From Oscheius tipulae (lineage: Eukaryota > Nematoda > Chromadorea > Rhabditida > Rhabditidae): a DNA stretch of 64,000 bases. The stretch lies in contig JASJZH010000001.1 of NCBI GenBank assembly GCA_037178975.1, forward strand, positions 4,820,501 through 4,884,500. The letters run 5' to 3'. The position numbers and the translations under genes are program-made. The notes below the pieces were generated by a model. It searched no databases. It was not told the DNA's origin and worked only from the letters and a program-made list of their open reading frames with translations. The first letter of the stretch is position 1. Each line of letters begins with the position of its first letter. Positions 1 to 10,823 of the stretch are shown here, piece by piece.

Positions 1-558
1 TGCCGCTCGTTCAAACTCCACCTTCCTATCTTCTTTCAGTCTTTTTTTCTTTTTTATGTACCTCTTATGCTTGTAAAGGCTCTGCTTGTCATCCATTTTG
101 TTGCCATTGATAAAATGCTCTTAGTCTCGTCTAACATTCATAGTCATTGTTTTTCACCAGAGCACACTTATTTTTCTTCAAAACTGCTATCAAGTGGCAG
201 CCTATTTTCAGAATACTTCCTTTACCGCCGTTTTGACTGGATGGGCGGTGCGACGCGGTCGCGCTGGCGCATTTTTGGCAACGGAGCAAAGTTTACAACT
301 TTTCGCTCTTCTCTGTAGCTCATAGCTGTTTCTGATTCACTTTAATGTTTTGTTCGTGCAAAATAAAGAAAAAGGCATATTTCGACGAGTAGAATTGTAG
401 TGAACAGACGAGACCATTGCTCGATGTTTGTTTTATGCCCAGGAGGAAGTTATTGATTATTCTTACCTAAAATTGCTATACTTCTTTGTCAAGCATATGA
501 CAATCTTATCGTCGTACCCTTCTCTGTAAAAGATCTGCCTAAAACGCAATTTTACAGG
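1..558. other. Left-edge non-coding DNA upstream of COX7C
   Basis: I see no convincing coding region here. The short open frames show no domain-like content and no splice logic. A GC- and CpG-rich block lies at about 225-290 in otherwise AT-rich DNA, and could be part of the promoter of the downstream gene. The last bases before the COX7C start (TTTTACAG then G and ATG at 559) fit a trans-splice acceptor. Confidence 0.5.
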
Positions 559-1488
559 ATGAACGCCCGTCAAGCCATCCGTCCCTTCCTCAACGCCGTC
601 CGACAGGTTCGCACCTTCTTTTTCATAGGGTCTTTGTATCCTAACACACAACCGTTTGTCCTTTTGGACGATATTGAAGCATATGTAGATCAAAATAACA
701 TTAAAAAAGAAAACTGTTTGAAGAGACGTACAAGACCAACGTCTCTTCACCTGAGCTTTCTATTGTATTCAATTATAATTGTTTTCCAGGGCCACCACGG
801 ACACGCTCCAGCTCCCGTGAAGTTCCAGGGACCCCAGACTCCGACTTCTTTCGTCAACGACGGTTGGGCCACCGCTGTAAGTTTATTTGCTTCTATTTTT
901 ACCTATTTCCTTCTCTTTGTAGATGTACGAACATTTTTCGATAAATTACGTGCAAAAACTGCTGACGCTTAAACTGTTTTCTTACTGCGCTTGTTTTAAA
1001 GAGAAGAGAACAGTTTATTTAACCCTTTTCAACACAGCTCTCCCTAAGAATGAAACGTCTAAACGTCCAACTTCAATTGCACACGTTCTGTGGGAGAGTT
1101 AGGTCCACGCACGAGCGAAACCGTCTTCGCGACTTTTCCTCGCAAGAAATACTCTCGGTTTCTAAAAAAAAAGACCAAATTCGTAGAGTATCTACGAATT
1201 CCGTATGCTGACTTGAGGCTGGGCATAAAACATGCTCGAAAATCTATTCGACAATGTGAACATGCTCTTCTTAGCGTAGATATTCGTCCTTGATCATTTA
1301 TCATCAATCCGTTTCTTTAAGCGTCTTCCATTCCACGTGACCAACAAGTGGATGTTCGCCACCAAGGCCGTCCTCTTCCTCGCCGCCGGATTCTGGGCTC
1401 CGTTCATTGTGGTCAGTCCCACTTTTTTACTCGCCCTCCATCCCCTTTTCAGGTCGAATATCAGCTCCGTAAGGCGAACAGCCAGTAG
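559..1488 (+). CDS. cox-7C: Cytochrome c oxidase subunit 7C, mitochondrial
   Basis: Four exons (559-606, 790-876, 1322-1411, 1453-1488) join in frame into an 86-residue protein. The C-terminal half carries the COX7C signature: V-T-N-K-W, a single membrane segment ending G-F-W-A-P-F, then V-V-E-Y-Q-L-R-K. The N-terminus is basic and Arg/Gln-rich with few acidic residues, as expected for a mitochondrial presequence, followed by a His/Pro-rich linker. COX7C is a small nuclear-encoded single-span subunit of respiratory complex IV in the inner mitochondrial membrane. All three introns are GT-AG and the second is about 445 nt, long for this window. The ATG lies one base after a TTTTACAG acceptor, so the mRNA is probably trans-spliced. 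The length is slightly above that of mammalian COX7C precursors. The family assignment is firm. Confidence 0.9.
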
Positions 1489-1878
1489 ATGTGTAGATTT
1501 ATCTCCAATAGATAAACTTGTCGATCGCCCAGTCTCTGTGTATACTTGTCGGACTATTTGCCAACTGTCCTCCCTAAGCTTCGAGCATACGACGACCTGC
1601 TCCACATAGTTTGGCTACTTTCTCCCCAATCTCATGGGATATTCAATGACCAGCAGTGGTCAGTCGCTTCGCAGCAGCAAGCCTTTTCTCGTTTGTTTGC
1701 TCGAGGTGGTGTGGGCGGGGGTCGTTCACCTGGTATCGATCGAAGGACCAGTGTCATCTGAATCATTTCCGTCTCGCATCTTCTCGTGACTCCTCGCTAC
1801 TTTCAGCTAATCTTAAACAGATTTTTCCTTTTAGAACGTCGTTCTTCGTAAGCTACAATTCTCCTGAAACTTTTCCAA

Positions 1879-4800
1879 ATGCGGTGGCTGTTGCTCGTCG
1901 CAGCACATGTCACCGCCGATTTATGGACGGAAACCGAGCGAATATCTGATTTGCAACAAGTAAGAGCCTGTATTTTGGGCTGCTTGACAGGAAAACATTC
2001 AGTGGCATGCTCTGTGTGGAAGATATACAGTGTGCAAGGCCTACATGGAGGACAGCAATGCACGAATTACGATTTTCGCTCCAGTAGACGACGTCTTCAC
2101 TTACAATCCGGATATTAGGGCCTTGGATCAGAAGGAGACTCTCAGCCACATTGGTAAAACTGCCATGCTTTGTTATAAGGCCTGATTCATTCAAAACTAC
2201 TCATAATCTCCCTATTTACTTCACGATTTCTAACCAACATTATCGAGTTTACCTTGCACGCAAACCTGTTAGATGGCAGGAGGACCCAGTAGTTCGCAGA
2301 AACGAGCCATCCTCGTCGATGATCCCTACTTACGGTCCCTTTCAGTCAATTTTTGACAGTTTTTACTCTCTAATAAGTTTATTTACACAATACCCGTCCT
2401 CAGAGCGGGTAGAGATAAAGTATAAAACAGTAGAAGACAGCTTTAGAATGAACTGGGCTGCCTGGTACAAACATTTTGAAGAGAAAAGACATTTTCAGTT
2501 GACACGCAGGTTGTGGAGATATCTCAGGGAACACTCTGGGAGAAACAGACTCTTATCCGGTCGACAATCAACAGTGGCTATGTCTACGTGACAGAATTTG
2601 TTAATAATCCTGGCAACTATGTGAGTCTCCTTCGAATCTTGATAACTGCTTTTAGTCGTACTTTGCCAACGCAGGAATGATCTGTAATCATGCCTCGAAC
2701 CAGTGGGGAATGATATCCGGAGAGCAGTATCTGTACAAGATTTGCACTCCGATGGGACACCGTCCTTATCCTGGCACTGCTCTCTCGTTCATAAGAGACG
2801 CCGATGATACTCTTTTTGTTGACAGGCAGTACAATAATAGGGATTTGACGTGAATTTAGGCCTGAATAGGGAGAATGAAAAAGATTCAGAGAACTTCGGG
2901 ACATTCTGAACCGTGTTCCTGACATTGCTCTGGTCATCTACGGAAGCTCTGCTTGGAATGGATTCCATACTTTCTTCCTTCCTAATGACAAAGCCTTTGC
3001 CAAGGTTTGTAAGGCTGGACGGTAACTGGGACGGACTGCGTACCAACTCTTAGCGATAGTGTTCGATACTCAGCTGTTATTTGAATCTCCGCCTATGATC
3101 ATGAGTTGGCGGGCAGGCTTCAGAAAAGCCCCGGATGAACAAGGGTTTGGATCAAAGTATCAGTTTCCAGGTAATCGACAGGAATAGGATAGATCGAGAG
3201 GTTCTCCTGGCTCACGTAACCGGGGCAAATCGGGTCTTGTTCACTTGGCCATGGTCAGTTAGATCTTGGGGAAAAAGTCTGTCTTTTAGGATGTATGACG
3301 GCGGTATTCACTACTACCCGACAGTCCGATTCTCAGCCAATATCATAGAAGACAACTACAAGTTGAAACTCTCGATGAGAAACATCACCGATCCGAGGAC
3401 TGGGAGATACAATTGTGAGTCAGAGGGTATTTCTCAATGGCTTTTTTTCCAGTGTACGCCGTTTCCGAAGTCTACGAAAGATACTCTCAATTCCGTCGTG
3501 GAGCAGTCTGGGCCAAAATTCTCGTGCCCAATATTCCTGTACAAAACGGAGTCGTGCACATCATTGACAATGTATTGGGAATCGTCTCGAATACTATCGA
3601 CCAGGTACAGTTGTTGGTCTGACAAGGCGCGGCTAATATGCTGCTCTGCAAATTTGTAGAGTACGATAAGCACTACAACTTGGCAAAAACATGAGAACTT
3701 TATTTTCACGCACAAAAACTGGCGACAATATAACAAGAAGAGTTTAGCTGGTAAACGACAACCCGGAGTGCACGACACTGATGAGATACATCAACACGAT
3801 TGGAATGATAGTGAGGAACTACTTTTCCGCGACCGGAGGCCTCGTGACTTTCTTCGCCCCGATGAACGAAGCCTTCGAAAGAATTCCAGAGGAGGTAGAA
3901 CGTCGTCTGCTGCGCGACAGAATCTGGCTCGAATATGTGAGTCCAGCCGTGTCTGAAATACGGTTTTCTAGGTTCTAAAACTACACATTGTGCCTGGCCG
4001 AGAGCTGACTTCGGATGAGATAACCAACGACACAATTGTGAACACCGTTGACAATATGCATCAGCTGTACTTCATCCGAGGAGAGTGGCCTAAAAATAAC
4101 ATTAGTTTGTGACAGATTTACACTTTCTCATGATAAATTCCAGCTTATTATGTGATTGGAGGTGGAATTAAGACTGCCATCTTCCAAGACAACGTGGCAG
4201 CCACTAATGGAATCGTCCATTACATTCAGAGAGTTCTCGGTGTTCCCTATCAGTCTCTCTGGGAGATACTTAGAAATGAGACGAAGCTACAGTAAGATAG
4301 ACTCTTGCAAAACACTAAAATCTCCTAGAGCATCGTACCATATGCTGGACAATCTCCAGCTGAGATATGCCTTGGATCCCTGGCAGGTACTAACTCCGGA
4401 ACAAAACTTTACCTTCTTCGTTCCGACCAATGAAGCATGGGATACGGTGAATTCCAGTTCTAGAATAAACTTACCGACACTTCAGGTTTCTCCCTCCTTA
4501 CGGAATCGAATGACAGATGGACAGCATTGGCTAGCGCTTCAATATGTCTACAAGAGACACATTCTGCAGGGACAAGCCCTACAGTACACGGATCTCCGAG
4601 AGAGAACATATGTGATGATGAACGATGAGAAAGTCGTGATACGGAGGAGGGGAAGATGTAAGTATTGTTCGGCGATAGACGGCGAAAAACAGTTCCTTGT
4701 GCTGGCAAAATGAAATCACATGGAGCGTCGTACTACGCGAGGAAAAGCGCGCGGCGCCAGATTACTACTTTCGTCAGTGAGCTTGCGCTGACATTGAAAA

Positions 4801-5090
4801 TGTTTCCATTCCGTTTTTCTCAACAGCAGCTTCAAAACGAGACCAGATACACTAGGAAACCAAGTTCATTTCCAGATTTTGAACTGTTCTGGCCGCGTGG
4901 AAACCGTGTTGCTCGGATTATCGAAGGCGGAGAAATAGCCGGCATCAATGGATACATGCACATGATCGAATCTGTTTTAATCTACGAGCCAGATCTTCGA
5001 GCAGAAGGATGCCTGGCGGATGGAATGGCCTGGCAGACACTATTAGTCATACTGTCTATGTGGTTACAGCCCGGTCTGCCGCGCCACTGA
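1879..5090 (+). CDS. Secreted protein with four fasciclin (FAS1) domains
   Basis: A multi-exon gene starting with a hydrophobic signal peptide (MRWLLLVAAHVTA). Splicing through about a dozen short introns gives four FAS1 modules. Each has the fasciclin hallmarks: a T-F-F-A-P or T-F-F-V-P strand followed by N-(D/E)-A-(F/W), and a later H2 box of the form N-G-x-V-H-x-I-(D/Q/E)-x-V-L. Clear examples are the F-F-L-P-N-D-K-A-F exon near 2975, the V-V-H-I-I-D-N-V-L exon near 3560, V-T-F-F-A-P-M-N-E-A-F near 3850, and F-F-V-P-T-N-E-A-W near 4420. The last exon ends with a hydrophobic stretch before the stop, possibly a GPI or membrane anchor. Fasciclin proteins are extracellular adhesion or matrix molecules. 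Several middle exon junctions, notably 2160-2500 and 2830-3250, are uncertain. I recall a fasciclin gene next to COX7C in C. elegans, which would support conserved order, but this is from memory. Confidence 0.78.
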
Positions 5091-5186
5091 AACTTTGAAT
5101 CTCAGCCGAAGCAATGACTCTCCGTCGGGTATTCTCTCTACTTCCTTTTTTCAAATCCATCGAGATTATGTCTTTATTGATAAAGA

Positions 5187-6113
5187 TCAGCATTTCTTAT
5201 AGGCCACAAATGGTCCGAAAGGGAGATCGAACGGTCCAGCTGCCAAGAGAGCACAGTTCAGAACATCGGAAGACGGGTCAAAGCCGAATGAGTCACACTG
5301 AAACCAGTTTTCACCCTCAATGATTTGTTACCTCATCGTCTCTGGTACAATTGTCAGCACATTCTTCCTCATCCAAAGCCGTGATTACAGGGAATGTTGG
5401 GATTCCCGAGGGATCGACGGACTGTTCAGAAGGGAGATAACCCATCGGACAGTCTGGATAAAACTCTTCAAAATCGTCTGCGGCCACCTCGGCTATCTCG
5501 ACCATATCTGCTTCCGCTGATCTTTTCTGAAGATCTTGGTTACTGGATCTCTGTCTGTTTAACCTGTCTTCTGACTGGGGTACACGTGCAGTTGACCACC
5601 TGTCCCTTGATCTGTCTTTTGATCCTTTGCCAAATGGAGTTAGCAACCAGCGTGTTGGTTTCTGATCCCTGAACGAACACATATCTTTGTCTTATCAAGA
5701 GTCTCCTGGAAACAGCCAGTGACCACCCGGGAATGGCGCTTCACTTCCGGATTACGGTATATGAACTCACATTTTCTTTGGTTTTCTGTCCCGTCCAGCT
5801 GACAACAGTCTTCCCATCCGATTCAGAGACCTGGATCTCATCGCCTCTTGGCTGAAACTAGAACTAGTGATGATATGAAAACACGTACCGTTTCGGTGGG
5901 AACTTCTTTTCCAATGGTGCAGATCCGATCAACTGTCGAGAAGATTGAGCAATCTTTTTTGGGTTCTCCTAGAACAAAATTCTTATGTAACCACCCTGCA
6001 GTACCTTTGATCACCTCGAGGGTGATAAAACACTTTTCACTCGTCCGCTTACAGTCATTTTGGAGAATTATGGAATCGGAGCTCACGAGTGGGATGAAGA
6101 AAAGAAGCAACAT
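5187..6113 (-). CDS. Small secreted PAN/apple-domain-like protein
   Basis: On the minus strand, ATG at 6113 opens a signal peptide (MLLLFFIPLVSS). The exon runs to a GT donor near 5889 and joins in phase to an exon near 5852-5788. A later exon contains an acidic stretch ending in E-E-E-C-A-D-N-C, joined to a final exon with C-D-S-F-G-F-D and C-A-L-L-A, ending at TGA 5187-5189. The E-x-C-A-x-x-C motif followed by a downstream C-x-S-F-x-F is the usual apple/PAN core, a disulphide-rich protein- or carbohydrate-binding fold. A minus-strand AATAAA lies just beyond the stop (about 5173-5178). The exon around 5520-5720 cannot be resolved: no single splice choice keeps every conserved-looking segment in frame. 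The gene converges on the fasciclin gene, with the two stops about 100 nt apart. Confidence 0.5.
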
Positions 6114-7092
6114 TCGAGGAGGAGCTGAAAGAAACACTCTGAACAAATAAACAAGAAGACGAAGGGCTCGCTCGAGGCGATGATTAATGTCTGTTGAGGG
6201 AATTGTGACCAACTTTTTTGTTCGAGAGGGAGAGACGAGTTGATTGATCCAGTAATCCGACGAGTTCGGCGCAGGTAATGTGGATTTCCGAGACTCCAAT
6301 TTGAGCTCTTTTTGGGATTGGACTCGTTCTCTTATCCAAAGTATAAAAGCGAGATAGTGTCTGTGGTTGACTCTGTTTCATTGTTTGCTCGAAGCCACGA
6401 AACATCCTACCTTACAATTTGCAAGAGGCGTCTGCGACAAAAGTCAACTTTAATATGGGACTGGTTTATTATCAATTAGTTACTGCAAAAAGTTTGAAAG
6501 TTTTCGAAGTTCGAGATAGAAAAAGTTGCTTTTGAAAGAGCTTCGTAGTAGAGTTTTCGGCTAGGCAGCTGGTACATGGATGAATAAAAAATTGTCTCAA
6601 TCCATTGATAGCAGTTCTATGATTTTCGTTGTTGTTCTTTTCTTCGGCGATGCTTGGCGTTTGCGAGTAATGTTGCGTTGAAAGGAGGCAGATTCGAGAG
6701 CTTCAAACGTCTGCGAAAACATCCTATCGCTAACTCGATCTTATAGTTTTGTATTGCCCTTTCTCCTTCCTATTTGTTTCCCGTCTCCTTCCGGTACGCA
6801 TAATTTCAATTTCGGTGCCAACCAATGAAGTTCTCTTTCTGACAAGTGTACTTTCCACATAAGCCACCTGTTTACAAAGTGTCCGGTTTATCTGCTAATT
6901 TTTTGTCAGCCTTATTGAGAAGATGTGACTGCTTCTGTCCATTTTTGATAGCATTCATTCTTACTAGTTGGACCGTGAAGAAGATGAGATTCGGATAAAG
7001 TACCTTTTCCTTTGCCGAGTAAAGATCTCTTGTTTCTTCTCAGCTAACTTTGTTGGTAGAGTAGTCTGGTGAAATGAGTAAGTGATCAGCTT
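6114..7092. other. Intergenic DNA between PAN gene and receptor gene
   Basis: About 1 kb with only short, unconserved open frames. A plus-strand AGTATAAAAG near 6339-6348 looks like a TATA box, but no recognisable plus-strand gene follows it. I cannot assign anything else here; it may hold promoter DNA for the PAN gene and the 3' UTR of the receptor gene. Confidence 0.4.
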
Positions 7093-8181
7093 TTAATTGA
7101 AGATCTTGTGAAGGAACTTCTGTGAACTGGTTGAACAGTAACCACTTGGACTCTCAGTAAGAGTTTGTGCATGAGCCACACGATAGTAAGAGGACTGATA
7201 CTGTAGAGCCAAAGATGGATTGGGCGAGTGTACTGGAACATTCAAAAGTATTCTCAAAGGACGACTAACTCGTAGGATTAAATAGAAATAGTTCCCTTTG
7301 AAAACCTCTTCGTCTACCATTATGATCATGTACAAGTTGATCATATTGAGGAAGCGAGAGACATTGTTGAGCACGTCGATCAGCGTCGAGACTACCTAGA
7401 AATAGAATACATAGAAGTAGAGAAGGAATACACACCCTGAAGAATAAACATCCCATGACCTTTCTGTAGATGCCAAGAATGGACTCGGTGTGATTCTTCA
7501 CAGGAAATCGAATAACGAAATACATTGAAAACATAGTTATCAGGGTATTTAGGATCATGGGCGAGATATCAGCCACAGTATCGCTGACCAAGAGCCAAAT
7601 CATTCCCGTGGGGCTGGCCTCAGGATCGAAGATTATCTCCGTGTCAAAAAATGTGAATTGGGTCGCCTGCTTCAGTACAACAACTGATGTCAAGATGAGT
7701 TGTAAAGAGCAAAGTCCGACGGTTAAGCGAAAGTTTCTGAACAGAATTAAAGCAGAGAACACAAGTACTAGAGAGACATGTGACCTATGGGAATTTATGA
7801 TTAGTTTGCAGAGAGTTCTTCCTATGTCACTTACTGTGTGAATGCGTACTTCCAAACCAGAGCAGTGACTCCTGTGAGAAGACTTGAAATCAGATAAAAA
7901 CTGAGGATGTGGACTACCGCCAATCTTTTCTATAAGAGGGATGCTATCTTCTTGGAGAGACAACTCACCAACAAGTAGATCCTGAAGTTCTCAACATCGA
8001 AACTTTCGACGAGGCATACGATAAAATCTACGGCACATTGGAGAACGAAGCACCAGTACAAGGGTTTGTTGAATCGTTTCTGACGAGCCATTTGGGCGAG
8101 AGTCAATGTGAAGACAGAAGAATTGACCAGTGCTCCAGAGTAACACGCCAGTTGACAGATGAGGTCGTAGGTCCCGCTCAT
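7093..8181 (-). CDS. Multi-pass membrane protein, probable 7TM chemoreceptor-like GPCR
   Basis: Four exons join in phase: ATG at 8181 to donor at 7968; acceptor before A-A-A-A-G-A near 7936 to donor GTAAGT near 7836; a third exon from about 7787 to a donor near 7435; and a last exon to the stop at 7093. Phase was fixed by requiring hydrophobic frames to continue through each junction. The product of roughly 340 residues has about seven hydrophobic segments separated by short loops and a polar C-terminal tail rich in Ser, Thr and Gln. This is the layout of a nematode serpentine receptor. I do not see a DRY or NPxxY motif, so the class is unknown and no ligand can be suggested. Introns are about 30-50 nt. 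Confidence 0.6.
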
Positions 8182-8198
8182 GCGCTCTCAGGGAATGA

Positions 8199-8213
8199 GA
8201 GAGAGAGAGAGTG
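8199..8213. repeat. Short GA-dinucleotide microsatellite
   Basis: About seven GA units occur just upstream of the receptor gene start. Such purine runs are common near promoters; no function can be assigned. Confidence 0.6.
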
Positions 8214-8390
8214 GGAGGACTAGAAACACACGACTGGGAAAGGAGGCTTTGACTTCGTTAGTAATCTGAAAAAAGGGTTGCAAGAGTATTTAATTTGCAG
8301 GGAACGGGCAAAGATAAATGGTTTCCAATAAATGTTTATTATTTACAACACCAGATTATCGTTAAGTACAAGTATACATTAAGACTGCCT

Positions 8391-8761
8391 CTAGAAGCGC
8401 TTCTTATTTGCCGAGATGATCAGATGTCCTCCGCTGAGACGACTCTTGACCGAAGACATGTCGGTATCCTGGGGCAGATGGTAAGCTCGAAGGAATTCGC
8501 GGGCAACGGAGCCGGCAGCACCTCCTCTCTTCTGAAAAATAGTTTGACGTCTAGTTTCTTAGTTTCAAACTTTACCTCACGCTTCAGATGAATGACAACT
8601 TCGTCTCCGGTCACTTTGACATCGATTTCGTCAGGAGAGTATTCTTGAGCGTCCAAAGAGACCTCGAAGAAGCTTCTCCCGTCGTGGATCTTGACCAAAC
8701 CGTCGTGAGCCTGAAGAGGCCAGTCCCAGGTCTTGGCATCGTGAACAGGAGCGGGAGCCAT
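8391..8761 (-). CDS. Small heat-shock protein, 12-kDa class (alpha-crystallin domain)
   Basis: Two exons (8761-8576 and 8531-8391), split after K-R-E by a 44-nt intron, give 108 residues. Nearly the whole protein is an alpha-crystallin domain. It starts with W-D-W-P-L-Q, continues through D-G-R-S-F-F-E-V-S-L-D-A-Q-E-Y and E-I-D-V-K-V-T-G-D-E-V-V-I-H, and ends with a V-A-R-E-F-x-R-x-Y-x-L-P segment and L-x-x-G-x-L-I-I-S. The very short N-terminus and almost absent C-terminal extension match the nematode HSP-12 subfamily, about 110 residues long. Small HSPs bind unfolding proteins in the cytosol without ATP; members of this 12-kDa class are known to oligomerise poorly and to have weak chaperone activity. 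A TATA box lies about 37 nt upstream of the start. I did not find a clear heat-shock element. Confidence 0.9.
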
Positions 8762-8797
8762 TGGTAGCTTGTTGGTTCAGTCTGACCCTCGACTGGA

Positions 8798-8805
8798 TAT
8801 TTATA
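8798..8805 (-). promoter_or_regulatory. TATA box of the small heat-shock gene
   Basis: Minus-strand TATAAATA, 37 nt upstream of the ATG at 8761. Its position fits transcription starting only a few bases before the start codon. Confidence 0.6.
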
Positions 8806-8993
8806 CTGTCTCAAGAGTCAAAACAGCTTTTGTAGGTGTTGTCAACCACACGTGGGATCTCGAAGAATGTTGACATCTCGAGAGCAGTGAATCTGCGCGA
8901 GAAAACAGTTGAACTGAGACTGGAGAATGGGTTATTTATAGACTCTGGGTCAGATTCAGATTCAGTACTCCGTTACCAAGAATCCTTTCAAAC

Positions 8994-9347
8994 TTAAAGT
9001 TCTTCTCTTTTCAGCTGACGTCTTTCAAACATGTGGTTTCCCTTCGATGTAAATCCCCCAAAAATGTCGGGCATCTGGTAGCAATCTTGCTTCTCATGGT
9101 AAATATCAACACTCACTCCAGATTCAGCCAAAGCTACGGTATTCTCTGAAAAAGAGACAAAGTAAAGATGGTCTCTGAATCCGTAGCCTCTGCCACCTCC
9201 CAGAGACCTCTGACAGAAAAAAAGAAAAACACTGAGTTGTGAGGAAAAAACAGACAATCATTTCTCTCTTCTCCCACTCTCAACAAAACTCTCAAACCTA
9301 TCAATGTCTCGTACATTAGCATCTTGAAATCTCTTAAGATCTTCCAT
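8994..9347 (-). CDS. Hypothetical small basic protein (two exons)
   Basis: ATG at 9347 opens a frame reading M-E-D-L-K-R-F-Q-D. A pyrimidine-rich acceptor (TTTTTTTCTGTCAG) near 9212 starts a second exon. That exon can be read as a Gly-rich R-S-L-G-G-G-R-G-Y-G-F segment running to a stop at 8994, for a product of about 90 residues. This needs a weak donor (TTT then GTTGAG). Using the stronger upstream donor shifts the frame and stops after about 42 residues. I recognise no domain. The gene lies divergent to the plus-strand gene starting at 9496. It may instead be non-coding. Confidence 0.3.
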
Positions 9348-9495
9348 CCTTTCGCAATAGTGGACCAATATTGATTTTGCGGGAAATGTGTGCTGTTGAG
9401 AACGACGATTTGAGGGCAGCTGTCCGCCGCTACGCTCTGTAGATCTTTTTAAATTCAGATATTCTCTTTATCTTTTGCATTTTTTTTTTCAGAGA

Positions 9496-10664
9496 ATGGA
9501 CGAAGATCCGAAGCTGGATCCTCTCAAAGCCCAAGATTGTACAGGAGTTCCCGAGGCACAAGAGGAAGAGCCATTCGCAGAGGGAGCTCTTGCAGCCTTG
9601 CCAAGCAACGTCCATCGTCTATTTCTTCAAAAAGTAATATTTAACCGGACTCTGAGTTTTTGAATTTAGAGTAAGCAATATGCACATATACATTTACAGT
9701 TAGACTACGACTCGTTCCGAACCTTCGACGAGACGTCTTCTCTGACCCATGCCATTTGTGAGCAGAACTCCTTCATTCTTTTTCCTCTGGAAACAGACAA
9801 GATCAACTTCATAGCTGTACCGTCTAGTTTTCATTTGAAATAGAAATAGTTCAGGGGCTCCGAACCTTTACCCTAAATCAGGCTCTAGAAGGTCAGGCCA
9901 AGCTGGTCGCTAAGGCTTGTGCACTTCCTGTTGTGGGTACATTTTACCCCTTTGTGAATGGATAGACTTCAGACCAATCCCGATTTCGAGGAAAACTACA
10001 ATGATCTAATCAAAAACCGATCAGAGATCTGGCTTTTGATGCTTCGAACGTCTTTGAAAGGTCTGTCGTTGGAGAAGTTCAATGGACTTTTGAAGGTAGT
10101 CTCCTATAGTTTTCAAATACAATTTATGTAATTAGGCTATAACTGTGGAAAAACTTAGCTTAGAAGGACGAATGGGCGAAAATCTGTTGAAGTCGGGTCA
10201 AATACAAAAGCTGAAGAAACTTGTCTTGGCCCAGCTGATTACTGTGACCGACGAGCTTCTTCTAGAAATGAACCCCAAAGCTCCCTTCGAGGTCAGAATC
10301 GAACGCTCAACCCTGACTGAGATCGGAGTTGCCCAGTTCATAAAGGTTTGGACACTATAAAAAATTGTTATATGAATCTTTTCAGCAATTCCTTCTATCC
10401 AAAAGATCGGCTCATATCTTGCAGTTTCCAAACATTTGGAATGACCTGGATAACTTGCGAGAGCAGTTTGAAGAGTACGAAAAAAGAAATCTGAGTCAAG
10501 TGGAAGGACAGGAGACAATTGATCGTTTTCTGGAAGGAATTCTGATGAGGAAGCCTCTGGAAGCCGGAGAAGACGAAGGATTCTACTGCAAATTGGAAAA
10601 GAGAGAGGCGTTTGTGGTACCGACGAAGGATAATAATTATCTGATTGTCTGCAATGAGCAGTAA
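9496..10664 (+). CDS. Unrecognised protein, first gene of a possible operon
   Basis: Six exons with introns of about 40-60 nt splice in frame from ATG 9496 to the stop at 10664. The ATG follows a ten-T tract and TTTCAG, a strong trans-splice acceptor; an alternative upstream exon near 9387 does not join in phase. The N-terminus is acidic (M-D-E-D-P-K-L-D-P). The middle is helical and hydrophobic, with L-L-M-L-R-T-S-L-K-G-L and a long Lys/Leu-rich segment near 10200. The C-terminal exon contains D-N-L-R-E-Q-F-E-E-Y-E-K-R, probably coiled coil. No signal peptide or membrane span is evident and no family was recognised. The stop codon overlaps an AATAAA signal (TAATAAAG). The next gene starts about 160 nt later on the same strand, directly after a splice acceptor, which suggests co-transcription. 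Confidence 0.6.
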
Positions 10665-10823
10665 TAAAGAATTTCGTAAGAAGAGTGAGTAAGGCAGAGA
10701 TGGAGAGAAAAGACCCATGCCCAACTGGCGCCGGCAGTAAACAACCAATGATAACGACTCCCAGTCCCTTACTGTTCCCAATTCCATAGTTTTCTTTTTT
10801 CAATTGTCTTTTAGAATTTTCAG

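Noticed and set aside
6339-6420. Plus-strand gene driven by the TATA-like motif at 6339
   Set aside because: No recognisable coding region follows for several hundred bases.
9387-9440. Alternative first exon of the gene at 9496 (M-C-A-V-E-N-D-D-L)
   Set aside because: Its only good GT donor leaves phase 2, which does not join the next exon; the ATG after the acceptor is simpler.
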